A DNA stretch of 64,000 nt from assembly GCA_002708315.1 (NCBI GenBank), contig PANC01000015.1, positions 81,671 through 145,670 on the forward strand. The letters run 5' to 3'. Of the stretch, positions 18,071 to 26,735 are shown piece after piece (position 1 is the first letter of the stretch; every line of letters starts with the position of its first letter). This DNA is from Lentimicrobiaceae bacterium (GTDB taxonomy: Bacteria; Bacteroidota; Bacteroidia; Bacteroidales; F082). Below the pieces are notes generated by a model. The model made no database searches and was not told the origin of the DNA. It saw nothing but the letters and a program-made list of their open reading frames with translations. Position numbers and translations under genes: made by a program.

Positions 18071-19492
18071 ATGAAAGGTAAAATTAACAAACAGCATTTT
18101 ATTGGTGTATTTGGTCTGGCTATGCTAAATGTAGCGGCAGTTATGAGCTTAAGGGGATTGCCCATGATGGCAAAAGAAGGTCTTTCTATGATCTTTTACA
18201 TATTATTTTCTTCTGTTTTGTTTTTACTACCAGTTTCTCTTGTGTCAGCTGAATTAGCTACTGGATGGCCAAAATCAGGTGGTGTTTATAGGTGGGTAAA
18301 AGAAGCCCTAGGAACGAGAGCCGGATTTGTAGCCATATGGCTACAATGGTTGCAAAACGTGATTTGGTATCCAACTGTACTTTCATTTGCTGCTGGCGCC
18401 TTATCATATCTTTTTCTTGATGAGGAATTGGCAACCAATAAGTATTTTAACTTTTTTGTAATCCTTGTGGTATACTGGGGAGCGACTCTGGCAAGTTTTA
18501 AGGGTCTTAAAATTGCAGGGAAAATAGCGACTTATGGTGTTATATTCGGCACCCTCCTGCCGGGGCTTTTAATTATAATATTGGGAATCCTATGGGTTTC
18601 AACGGGGAACGGGGTTGAGTTTTTGCAGCCTGGACAATCAATAAATATTTTGCCTGATTTTTCAAACTTTGATAGTCTTGCTTTTCTTGCAGGTATCGTA
18701 TTATTATTTGCAGGGATGGAGGTTGGGGCTGTACATGTGACAGAACTAAAAAAACCATCAAGGGAGTTTCCTTCAGCAATTTTTACAGCAATGTTTATTA
18801 TCATAATTATATTCTCATTGGGCTCTTTGTCAATTGCCTCTGTGATTCCAGCAGAAAAAATAAACCTAAACGAAGGAATAATGCAAGGCCTTGGATATTT
18901 ATTGAGTAAGTTTAGTGTTGGTTGGTTATTACCTGTTATGGGTTTATTAATAGCCTTTGGATCAGTAGGCGGAGTGCTTGCCTGGATTGTTGGGCCAAGT
19001 AAGGGCTTATTAGCAACTGCTAATGATGGCGATCTTCCACCTTTAATGGCTAAAATTAATAAAAATGGTGTTCAGCAAAACATACTTATCATACAAGGAT
19101 TGATAGTAACTATGGCTTCATTTATATTTTTAATTATGCCATCGGTAAGTAGTGCCTTTTTCATTTTATCAATTCTTACTGTTGCTCCATATCTTATTAT
19201 GTATTTTCTCCTTTTTATTTCAGCAATTAAGCTTCGTTATTCACATCCCGATGTGCCAAGAGCATTTAAGCTACCCTGGGGAAATTTTGGAATGTGGCTA
19301 GTTTCAGGAATAGGTCTTATGGCAGTTATTTTTGCTTTTTTTATCGGGTTTTTTCCACCCGAAGAACTAGCCGTTGGAAGCCCGGTATTTTATGTTACAT
19401 TTTTGATTTGTGGGGTGATTGTATTTGTGGTAACTCCGATTATAATAAACATGATGAAAAAACCAGGATGGAAGAAAGAAATTGACAATTAA
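18071..19492 (+). CDS. gadC: APC-family amino acid antiporter, GadC-like
   Basis: 473 residues with about twelve membrane helices. The start LAMLNVAAVMSLRGLPMMAK and then SAELATGWPKSGGVYRWVKEALG match the glutamate:GABA antiporter branch of the APC superfamily (helix 1 unwound segment and the GG-x-Y-x-W motif). The next gene is glutamate decarboxylase, 84 bases downstream, so the pair should import glutamate and export GABA, consuming one cytoplasmic proton per cycle. The cytoplasmic C-terminal plug of E. coli GadC is much shorter or absent here (ends MMKKPGWKKEIDN), so pH gating may differ. Confidence 0.88.
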   Translation: MKGKINKQHFIGVFGLAMLNVAAVMSLRGLPMMAKEGLSMIFYILFSSVLFLLPVSLVSAELATGWPKSGGVYRWVKEALGTRAGFVAIWLQWLQNVIWYPTVLSFAAGALSYLFLDEELATNKYFNFFVILVVYWGATLASFKGLKIAGKIATYGVIFGTLLPGLLIIILGILWVSTGNGVEFLQPGQSINILPDFSNFDSLAFLAGIVLLFAGMEVGAVHVTELKKPSREFPSAIFTAMFIIIIIFSLGSLSIASVIPAEKINLNEGIMQGLGYLLSKFSVGWLLPVMGLLIAFGSVGGVLAWIVGPSKGLLATANDGDLPPLMAKINKNGVQQNILIIQGLIVTMASFIFLIMPSVSSAFFILSILTVAPYLIMYFLLFISAIKLRYSHPDVPRAFKLPWGNFGMWLVSGIGLMAVIFAFFIGFFPPEELAVGSPVFYVTFLICGVIVFVVTPIIINMMKKPGWKKEIDN

Positions 19493-19576
19493 TTAATAAT
19501 AATTGACGTTATGGTGATCTGTTGTAAAAACACCATGATGAATCAGAATAATATTTAAACCAATAAAAAAATTATT

Positions 19577-20956
19577 ATGCCATTACACGAAAAAGATGAT
19601 TTATTAGATGATGTTTATGCGTCGGGTGACCTTAGTAAAAGGGTATCAAAAACTAAATTTCCTCAAGCTGAAAAAGAAGCTACAGGTGCCTACCAATTAG
19701 TACATGATGAAATAATGCTGGATGGAAATGCACGTCAAAACCTTGCAACATTTTGTTCAACTTGGCTTGATGAGGAAATTCATAAATTAATGGATGAGTC
19801 TATTGATAAAAACATGATAGACAAGGATGAATATCCTCAAACAGCAGCAATAGAAGAAAGGTGTGTTCATATGATGGCAGATTTATGGAACTCGCCAGAT
19901 GCAGAAAACACAATTGGATGCTCCACAACTGGTTCTAGCGAAGCAGCAATGCTATGTGGAATGGCTATGAAATGGAAATGGCGTGAAAAAATGAAAAGCC
20001 AAGGTAAACCCTACGATAAACCAAATTTGATTTGTGGTCCTGTGCAAATATGTTGGCATAAATTTGTTCGTTATTGGGATATTGAGCTTAGAGAAGTTCC
20101 CATGGAAAAAGACAGGCTTATTTTAAATGCAGAAGAGGTTATCAACAGGTGTGATGAAAATACTATTGGCGTTGTACCAACACTTGGTGTTACCTTCACA
20201 GGACAGTACGAGCCAGTTAAAGAAATATCAGACGCCCTAGACAAACTACAAAAAGATACAGGTCTTGATATACCAATACATGTTGATGGAGCTAGTGGAG
20301 GATTCTTAGCCCCATTTACTGATCCCGAATTGGAATGGGATTTTAGGCTTCCGAGGGTAAAGTCAATAAATGCATCTGGGCATAAGTTTGGGCTATCACC
20401 TCTTGGTGTGGGCTGGGCAATTTGGAGGGATAGAAAAGACCTTCCCGAAGATTTGATTTTTTCAGTAAACTATTTAGGTGGTAAAATGGAGGTGTTTGCT
20501 CTTAATTTTTCAAGACCTGCTGGTCAAATAATTGCCCAATACTATAATTTCCTTAGGCTTGGCAAAGAGGGATATAAGAAGATACATGATGCCTGTTATG
20601 ATACAGCCGTATACATAGGGGATCAAATTCAAAAGCTGGGACCTTTCGAACTAATTTACAATGGTAAAGGTGGTATTCCCACCATAGTTTGGCAAATGAA
20701 AAAAGGACACGATAAACAGTTTAACCTTTTTGATCTTTCTGATAGGCTTAGAATCAGGGGTTGGCAAGCACCAGCATATACATTACCCTCAAACCTTAAA
20801 GATGTGGTAGTAATGAGGGTCTTGGTTAGGCATGGAATTAGCCGTGACCTAGGAGACCTTTTTGTTGAGGATGTGAAAAGAAGCCTTGAATATTTCAAAA
20901 AGCATGAAGTAAATGTATCCCTTAATGAGGATGAAGGTGGGGGATTTAGCCATTAG
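19577..20956 (+). CDS. gadB: Glutamate decarboxylase
   Basis: 459 residues, normal for GadB. The PLP site is [13 protein letters not shown] (Asp that pairs with the pyridine nitrogen) and [18 protein letters not shown], with the Schiff-base lysine in [21 protein letters not shown] binds the cofactor phosphate. The N-terminus (residues 1-35) is shorter and less helical than in the E. coli acid-induced form. The C-terminal tail still carries a histidine (GGGFSH), which in E. coli GadB blocks the active site at neutral pH. With gadC it forms a glutamate-dependent acid-resistance or GABA system. Confidence 0.95.
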   Translation: MPLHEKDDLLDDVYASGDLSKRVSKTKFPQAEKEATGAYQLVHDEIMLDGNARQNLATFCSTWLDEEIHKLMDESIDKNMIDKDEYPQTAAIEERCVHMMADLWNSPDAENTIGCSTTGSSEAAMLCGMAMKWKWREKMKSQGKPYDKPNLICGPVQICWHKFVRYWDIELREVPMEKDRLILNAEEVINRCDENTIGVVPTLGVTFTGQYEPVKEISDALDKLQKDTGLDIPIHVDGASGGFLAPFTDPELEWDFRLPRVKSINASGHKFGLSPLGVGWAIWRDRKDLPEDLIFSVNYLGGKMEVFALNFSRPAGQIIAQYYNFLRLGKEGYKKIHDACYDTAVYIGDQIQKLGPFELIYNGKGGIPTIVWQMKKGHDKQFNLFDLSDRLRIRGWQAPAYTLPSNLKDVVVMRVLVRHGISRDLGDLFVEDVKRSLEYFKKHEVNVSLNEDEGGGFSH

Positions 20957-20963
20957 TGTTTAT

Positions 20964-20984
20964 GCTCAATTTGTGAGCCTTTTG
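20964..20984 (+). terminator. Possible terminator after gadB
   Basis: GCTCA (20964-20968) pairs with TGAGC (20974-20978), followed by CTTTTG. Short stem; it also faces the convergent gene that ends at 20990. Confidence 0.4.
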
Positions 20985-20989
20985 TATGT

Positions 20990-21502
20990 TTAGAATGGAG
21001 TACCTGTTAGGTGCCAATAACCGATAACAAACAAAGAACCCTCTATGATAATAGCTAATATCATCAATGGAACTGCTTCGGGACGGTGGTTATAATATCT
21101 CCTCAGTAAAAAAGCTCCTAAAATTAGTGAGACAAGAACTGGGGTCAGTATGATTAGCGTTATCATCCCGTAATTATTCCCAAACTTAACTATCATTCTA
21201 CTTCTACGAGTAAATAATTTCTTATTTTGACGTTTAATTTTCCTTCGAGCATTATACTTGTGATAATATTTTATAACTCCTTTTGGTAAAATCTTTTTTA
21301 GTTTTGGATTTATATGCTTTGTGGAAAGAATTATGATTTTACTAAAATGATAGTAAATAAGAAAACCCATTATTCCGCCACTTATCATGGTGATAAGGGT
21401 CCCCCAAAAATCAAGACCTATCATATGTGCATAAATGGGTGTATAAAAGTACTTTATGGTGGATAAAAAAAGTACGTTTATTATCTTTAAAAAGTAGGTC
21501 AT
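20990..21502 (-). CDS. Membrane protein of unknown function
   Basis: 170 residues from the ATG at 21502. An apparent earlier TTG start at 21517 lies inside a promoter box (21515-21522) and is rejected. The protein has an N-terminal hydrophobic pair of helices, then a strongly basic loop (KLKKILPKGVIKYYHKYNARRKIKRQNKK), then two to three C-terminal helices (MITLIILTPVLVSLILGAFL, AVPLMILAIIIEGSLFVIGYW). The basic loop should be cytoplasmic. I recall similar conserved proteins in Bacteroidota but no function. It converges on gadB. Confidence 0.65.
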   Translation of the reverse strand: MTYFLKIINVLFLSTIKYFYTPIYAHMIGLDFWGTLITMISGGIMGFLIYYHFSKIIILSTKHINPKLKKILPKGVIKYYHKYNARRKIKRQNKKLFTRRSRMIVKFGNNYGMITLIILTPVLVSLILGAFLLRRYYNHRPEAVPLMILAIIIEGSLFVIGYWHLTGTPF

Positions 21503-21514
21503 ATTATGAAAAGG

Positions 21515-21522
21515 CAAAAATA
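21515..21522 (-). promoter_or_regulatory. -7 box abutting the membrane protein gene
   Basis: Minus-strand TATTTTTG ends 12 nt before the ATG at 21502, leaving a leader of only about 5-8 nt. Confidence 0.5.
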
Positions 21523-21589
21523 GGATATTATTTATATCTTCATTAGACAGTGGGAATCGATTATTTTAATGACATAAATAAATGGAATT

Positions 21590-21597
21590 TATTTTTG
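21590..21597 (+). promoter_or_regulatory. -7 box for the PBP1A-type gene
   Basis: TATTTTTG fits TAnnTTTG and lies 55 nt upstream of the ATG at 21653. Confidence 0.4.
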
Positions 21598-21652
21598 CCC
21601 ATGATAATTATACTAATAGATATTAGGAGTTCGTTTTATTAAAAACCTTGAT

Positions 21653-23896
21653 ATGAAAAGGGTATTTAAGTTTTTGTTCAGAGCATCAGTCACCTTATTG
21701 TTAATTGGGGCCATATTATTTGGTGTTTTGTTTGGGGCTGTTTATTTTGGTGTTTTTGGCACCCTACCAAGTACCGAAGAATTATCCACAATTGATAATG
21801 AAGAAGCATCTTTGGTGCTGGCATCCGATGGAACGATAATTGGGAAATATTTTGCAGAAAATCGCACTAATGTAAGCTGGGATGATATTCCAGAACAGCT
21901 TATTAATGCTCTTGTAGCTACTGAAGACAAAAGGTTTTACCTGCATGAAGGCTATGATGGGATAAGTTATTTGAGAGTTTTTTTAAAAACGATTCTACTT
22001 GGTGATAAGAATTCGGGTGGAGGGAGCACTTTAACACAACAGTTGATAAAAAACTTATATGGCAGAAATAATCATAGTTACTTATCGATGCCTGTAAACA
22101 AAATCAAAGAAGCTATTATTGCCAGTAGAATGGAAGGCGTACTTACAAAGCAACAGATTCTTTTATTATATCTAAATTCTGTTCCTTTTGGTGAAAATGT
22201 ATATGGCGTAGAGGCAGCATCACTTAGGTTTTACGGTAAACACTGCAAGCAATTGAGCACCCAAGAGGCTGCCGTATTGGTCGGGTTACTTAAGGCAAAT
22301 ACTTATTATAATCCACGACTATACCCTAAAAACGCACTAAAGAGAAGAAACCAGGTGCTTGTTTTAATGCATAAGGAAGGATACCTTAGGGAAAGTGAAC
22401 TTACACGACTGAAAAACATGCCCCTAAACATAAGTTACTTTAATTATCAAAAAGATCCACCAGCAGGATACTTTGTTTATCAGCTTAAAAATCGTGTAAA
22501 GAAAATACTGGATGGATTATTCCTTGAAAGTTATTCAGAATATGATATTGAAAAGGATGGTTTAAAAATATACACAACTCTTGATATGAAATTGCAAAAA
22601 TCTGCTCAGAAAGCAACTAAAAAACAGCTTTCCAAAATGCAAATAAAACTTGATAATGAATTAAGAAACAGTCCATTAAAAAAAGCCTATTACAAGGAAG
22701 AAGCATCCAAAAACACGTTATCCAATGAGAAAATAGGTAGAGATGTTTTTAGTTGGAGTAATAAACCTCAAAATATTACCATCACTGATAGTCTTTGGCA
22801 TTATTACAGCATGCTAAATGCTGCAGTATTAGCTACTGAGCCGGAATCAGGGAAGGTTTTAGCATGGGTAGGAGGGAACAACTACAGATATTTACCTTTA
22901 GATTTGGTTCTTACAAAAAGACAAATAGCCTCTACAATAAAACCATTGATTTATGCGGCTGCTTTGAATCATAATATGACGCCTTGTGATTATTTGGGAA
23001 ATGAACTTGTGGAATATAAAGAATACGGTGGATGGACTCCTCAAAATTATGATAATAGTAGTAGCAATGATACTCTCATTTCCCTGTGGTATTCTTTGGC
23101 AAACTCATTGAACCTTCCAACAATGGATCTCTATTTTAAAACCGGTTACGAAGAAATAAGTGATATGCTGAAGCGGTTTGAGATTAATACACCACATACA
23201 GAAACACCATCAGTTGCTCTGGGATCAATTGACGTGTCATTATATGACATAGTGAAAGCATATGGCGTATTTGCAAACAACGGTAATTTGACCAGCGACT
23301 TAACTATGGTTGAAAAAATAACAGACTCCAAAGGGAATCTTATTTATAAAAATATGAATCATACCAATGAAAAAATTATTAATGAAAGCATTAGCGACCA
23401 AATAACACACATTTTAAAGCAAGCCGTTAATGAAGGAACAGGAAAGCCGTTAAGAACAAGGTTTGGAATTGATGCTGAGCTTGCGGGTAAAACGGGAACC
23501 GCTCAAAATTATAGCAATGCATGGTTTGTATCATATACTCCAGAAATTGTTTTGGGCGTATGGGTGGGAGCAATGACAACAGACATTCATTTTAAAGGAG
23601 GCTTAGGGAGTGGATCATCATTGGCCTTGCCGATTGCTGGCTATATTTTTTCAGACATACAGAATAATGTAGACATGTCAAGAATGTATTTTGAGGCATT
23701 TGATCATATTTATACCAAGGAAGAAATAATTAGTTGTGATCCGTTTTTTGAAAAAGGTTTATCAGGGGTTATTAATCGCATTACTAATAATTTAAAGGAG
23801 TCAAATAAATCAATAGACAAGGATGAAAAAAATGACAAAAACAAAGGTAGGGTAAGGAGATTTTTTGATAATCTTTTTAAAGATAATGATAAATAA
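21653..23896 (+). CDS. Bifunctional penicillin-binding protein, PBP1A family
   Basis: 747 residues. One N-terminal membrane helix (residues 8-33), then a GT51 transglycosylase domain with VATEDKRFYLHEG (catalytic Glu) and GGSTLTQQLIKNLYG, then a transpeptidase domain with the serine motif STIKP near residue 427, SLANSLN near 481, and KTGT near 612. It polymerises and cross-links peptidoglycan on the outer face of the inner membrane. The C-terminus is a charged, lysine-rich tail after residue 700. Length and motif spacing are normal. Not obviously in an operon. Confidence 0.95.
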   Translation: MKRVFKFLFRASVTLLLIGAILFGVLFGAVYFGVFGTLPSTEELSTIDNEEASLVLASDGTIIGKYFAENRTNVSWDDIPEQLINALVATEDKRFYLHEGYDGISYLRVFLKTILLGDKNSGGGSTLTQQLIKNLYGRNNHSYLSMPVNKIKEAIIASRMEGVLTKQQILLLYLNSVPFGENVYGVEAASLRFYGKHCKQLSTQEAAVLVGLLKANTYYNPRLYPKNALKRRNQVLVLMHKEGYLRESELTRLKNMPLNISYFNYQKDPPAGYFVYQLKNRVKKILDGLFLESYSEYDIEKDGLKIYTTLDMKLQKSAQKATKKQLSKMQIKLDNELRNSPLKKAYYKEEASKNTLSNEKIGRDVFSWSNKPQNITITDSLWHYYSMLNAAVLATEPESGKVLAWVGGNNYRYLPLDLVLTKRQIASTIKPLIYAAALNHNMTPCDYLGNELVEYKEYGGWTPQNYDNSSSNDTLISLWYSLANSLNLPTMDLYFKTGYEEISDMLKRFEINTPHTETPSVALGSIDVSLYDIVKAYGVFANNGNLTSDLTMVEKITDSKGNLIYKNMNHTNEKIINESISDQITHILKQAVNEGTGKPLRTRFGIDAELAGKTGTAQNYSNAWFVSYTPEIVLGVWVGAMTTDIHFKGGLGSGSSLALPIAGYIFSDIQNNVDMSRMYFEAFDHIYTKEEIISCDPFFEKGLSGVINRITNNLKESNKSIDKDEKNDKNKGRVRRFFDNLFKDNDK

Positions 23897-23897
23897 A

Positions 23898-24368
23898 TTA
23901 CCAATTTTTATATGGGTATTTCAACAGCTTTGAGTTATAATATCTCGTATCTCCGGTCACTTCTTTACCCACCCAATTAGGCGCATTGAACTCATGATCT
24001 TCAGATGGGAGTTCAATTTCAGCAATCACTAGGCCCTCGTTATCACCATAAAATTCATCTACTTCAAACTCTAGCCCCGACATTTCTGGAATTATAAATC
24101 GTGTTTTATCTATTAACCCTGGCTCACATATTTTGAGCAGTTCCCTTGCCTCTTCTTCAGTAATTTCTTTTTCCCACTCAAAACGGGTTGTTCCTGAACG
24201 ATTCCCGATACCCTTAATTGTTAAAAAACCAGTATTATCTTTTATTCTTACCCGCACGGTTCGTTCTGGTGATGATGATAAATAACCTTGAGTTATTCTA
24301 AAATGTTTTGTAACACTAGGTTTATAATCACCCGTAACTAAAAATTTTTTCTCTATTTCTTGTGCCAT
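23898..24368 (-). CDS. CYTH domain triphosphate tunnel protein
   Basis: 156 residues. The defining E-x-E-x-K motif is at the start (QEIEKKFLV), followed by alternating basic/acidic strands (RTVRVRIKD, GFLTIKG, RFEWEKEI, FEVDEFYG, IAEIELPSED), as in the triphosphate tunnel metalloenzymes. Close relatives are short bacterial inorganic triphosphatases rather than adenylate cyclases. Which substrate is used is unknown. Its stop is one base from the PBP stop on the other strand, so the two converge tightly. Confidence 0.92.
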   Translation of the reverse strand: MAQEIEKKFLVTGDYKPSVTKHFRITQGYLSSSPERTVRVRIKDNTGFLTIKGIGNRSGTTRFEWEKEITEEEARELLKICEPGLIDKTRFIIPEMSGLEFEVDEFYGDNEGLVIAEIELPSEDHEFNAPNWVGKEVTGDTRYYNSKLLKYPYKNW

Positions 24369-24519
24369 TTATTATTTAGTAAACAGTTTAAACTAAACTC
24401 AAATTAGTAGGGCAGCTTTTTTGATAATTATTATCCATAACCCCTTGGGACTAATATTAGCAATCAATACTGTGATAAATATCTAAAGCTGGAAAGTACT
24501 CTATTAGAGTTTATAATGT

Positions 24520-24527
24520 TATCTTTG
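24520..24527 (+). promoter_or_regulatory. -7 box for the lamin-tail gene
   Basis: TATCTTTG fits TAnnTTTG and ends 32 nt before the ATG at 24560. Confidence 0.5.
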
Positions 24528-24559
24528 AAACTCCAGGTAAAACTATAACTTAATTTGAT

Positions 24560-25357
24560 ATGAAAAAAAACTACTCATTGGCTTTCACATTGACTATGCT
24601 CCTGTCTTTGTTATCAAGCAATACAATAATTGGTCAGCTATACCTTAATGAGTTTATGGCTAAGAATGATACAGCTTTACCAGGTCCTGAAGGAGATTAT
24701 CCAGACTGGATAGAAATTTTTAATGCAGGTTCAGAAGATGTTATGCTTGGCGGTTATTTTCTAACAGATGAACCACTAGGAGGTGATATGCATCAGATAT
24801 CCTCAGCATATCCTGATTCGGTGACAGTTTCTGCTGGAGGGTATATATTATTTTATGCAAATAATGGAGAGGAGACAAGTGTTTTAAATTTAAATTTCAA
24901 ACTCAGCAGTGATGGAGAGGATTTAATTTTAATAGCTTCTGATACGTCCTTTGTTGATGGCCTAATTTTTGGACCTCAAGAAGCAGATGTTTCTCAAGGA
25001 AGATATCCAGACGGAACTGGGGAATGGTTATTTATGAATGATTACACACCAGGATCACCTAACTCAAACCCTCTTAAAGTAATTGAAAGCCAAATGACCG
25101 CAAATGTTTCTCAAAATTTTCCTAACCCCTTTACCATAAGTACGCACATTGAATTCTCATTAACCAGAAAGGATCACATTATAATTAGTATTTATGATAT
25201 GAAAGGAAAACAGGTTTCTGTGATTGCTGATGGAAACTTTTATGATGGTACACATACAATTGAATGGAATGCATCTGATTTTGAAGCCGGTTGTTATTTT
25301 TATACTCTACAAACCAGCTATGGTATAATTTCCCGTAAAGCACTTTTAATAAAGTAG
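24560..25357 (+). CDS. T9SS-exported lamin tail domain protein
   Basis: 265 residues: a signal peptide (about 25 residues, ending IIGQ), a lamin-tail (LTD) domain at about 28-165 (LYLNEFMAKND, DYPDWIEIFNAG, GGYFLTDEP, GGYILFYANN, DGLIFGPQ, TPGSPN), and a type A T9SS sorting domain from about 180 (VSQNFPNPFTIST, ISIYDMKGKQV, GCYFYTLQT, KALLIK). LTD domains in Bacteroidota are found on exported hydrolases and adhesive proteins; here LTD is the only folded domain, so a binding role is likelier than catalysis. Single gene. Confidence 0.92.
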   Translation: MKKNYSLAFTLTMLLSLLSSNTIIGQLYLNEFMAKNDTALPGPEGDYPDWIEIFNAGSEDVMLGGYFLTDEPLGGDMHQISSAYPDSVTVSAGGYILFYANNGEETSVLNLNFKLSSDGEDLILIASDTSFVDGLIFGPQEADVSQGRYPDGTGEWLFMNDYTPGSPNSNPLKVIESQMTANVSQNFPNPFTISTHIEFSLTRKDHIIISIYDMKGKQVSVIADGNFYDGTHTIEWNASDFEAGCYFYTLQTSYGIISRKALLIK

Positions 25358-25563
25358 CTACAAAAGCTCTCAGCGGCCTAAAATCAAGAATATTATTGGT
25401 ATTATTTCCCTTCTAATTTTGGATAATCTCATTAGCAGGGTATCACATAACCTTAGCTGTTATATAGATTTTATATTACCAATATTAATCACCTGAAATG
25501 TTCATATTACCCCATTTTATTTTTTATGATTATCTAGAATAACATGATTACGTGATTTTTAAT

Positions 25564-25571
25564 TAGATTTG
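25564..25571 (+). promoter_or_regulatory. -7 box for the FIST signalling genes
   Basis: TAGATTTG fits TAnnTTTG. It covers a TTG at 25569 that could otherwise be taken as a start; the ATG at 25617 is then the first usable start. Confidence 0.45.
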
Positions 25572-25616
25572 TTAACGCTAGAGTTTAAAATATTATCCAA
25601 AAAACGATTTAACATC

Positions 25617-26735
25617 ATGGTCTTGCCAGAGGAAAAAAAGAATCCTAAAGACATGGTCAATTTTTTGAAATCAAAGTCTAAGGTAGCCAACGATCTTTTT
25701 TTCATCATGTTAGGTGAGGAGCTAGATTGGGACATTGATTTATTCATTGACCTATGTAATAAGGAAGAAATAACTATAATTGGAGGAATATTTCCTGCCG
25801 TAATAAAGGGGAATAATTTATCCAAAGATGATATTATTGTTAAAAAAATGTCGGCTACTTCATCAACCACTTTGGTGAAAAACATAAGCTATTCACCCGA
25901 GGTATTTTATCCTATTATTGATAAGGTTGATATGGACAATAAGCAAACCGCCATAGTTTTAATTGATGGCTTAGCTAAAGGAGTTGATAATTACCTAAGT
26001 GATTTATATAAACAAGTTGGAGATACAGTAAATTATATTGGAGGAGGGGCTGGCACAATGAACTTAAAGCAAAATCCCTGTGTGTTTTGTAACGAAGGGC
26101 TATTCATGGATGCAGCAATTGTATGTTTTGTTGATAGTAAAGTTAAACTCGGAGTTAAGCATGGTTGGAGAAACCTTATGGGCCCATTAATTGCTACAAA
26201 AACAAACTTTAACACGCTAGAAGAATTAAACTGGTCATCTCCCTTTGATTTATATGCCACAATAATAAGGGAGGATAGTGGACAGGATATTAATAGAGAC
26301 AATTTTCTGGAAATATCTAAAGTTTATCCATTTGGTATAGCAAAAGAAAATGATGAATATGTAGTAAGAGACCCAATAAACTTAAATGAAAAGGGCGAGA
26401 TAACTTTCTTTGGTGAAGTTCATGAGAATGTTATTTTAGATGTGTTAAAAGGAAGCAAAGAAGATATAATTGAAGCAGCACAAGAGGCCGCAAAAGAAGC
26501 TTGTAACAATATTGACGATGTAAATGACAATCTTATGTTTGATTGTATCTCCCGACCATTATTTCTCAAGGATGACTATTCTAAAACACTTGATTTAATT
26601 ATCGATACCCTTAAAAATGGAGGTAACAAAAAAAACCTTGAAGGAGCATTATCATTGGGTGAAATATCTTCTCATAGACAGTCATATCTAGAGTTTTTTA
26701 ATAGAACTATTTTACTTGGTGTTTTTTATGACTAA
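25617..26735 (+). CDS. FIST domain sensory protein
   Basis: 372 residues from ATG 25617 (a TTG 48 nt upstream sits in a promoter box). FIST_N spans about 1-190 (DLFFIMLGEELDW, IIGGIFPAVI, YIGGGAGTM) and FIST_C about 200-365 (GRDNFLEIS.. type region, ending GALSLGEISSH and LEFFNRTILLGVF). FIST domains bind small ligands, probably amino acids, and usually sit beside or in signal transduction proteins. There is no signal peptide, so it is cytoplasmic. Its stop overlaps the start of the downstream histidine kinase by eight bases (ATGACTAA), which implies translational coupling and a joint signalling role. Confidence 0.9.
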   Translation: MVLPEEKKNPKDMVNFLKSKSKVANDLFFIMLGEELDWDIDLFIDLCNKEEITIIGGIFPAVIKGNNLSKDDIIVKKMSATSSTTLVKNISYSPEVFYPIIDKVDMDNKQTAIVLIDGLAKGVDNYLSDLYKQVGDTVNYIGGGAGTMNLKQNPCVFCNEGLFMDAAIVCFVDSKVKLGVKHGWRNLMGPLIATKTNFNTLEELNWSSPFDLYATIIREDSGQDINRDNFLEISKVYPFGIAKENDEYVVRDPINLNEKGEITFFGEVHENVILDVLKGSKEDIIEAAQEAAKEACNNIDDVNDNLMFDCISRPLFLKDDYSKTLDLIIDTLKNGGNKKNLEGALSLGEISSHRQSYLEFFNRTILLGVFYD

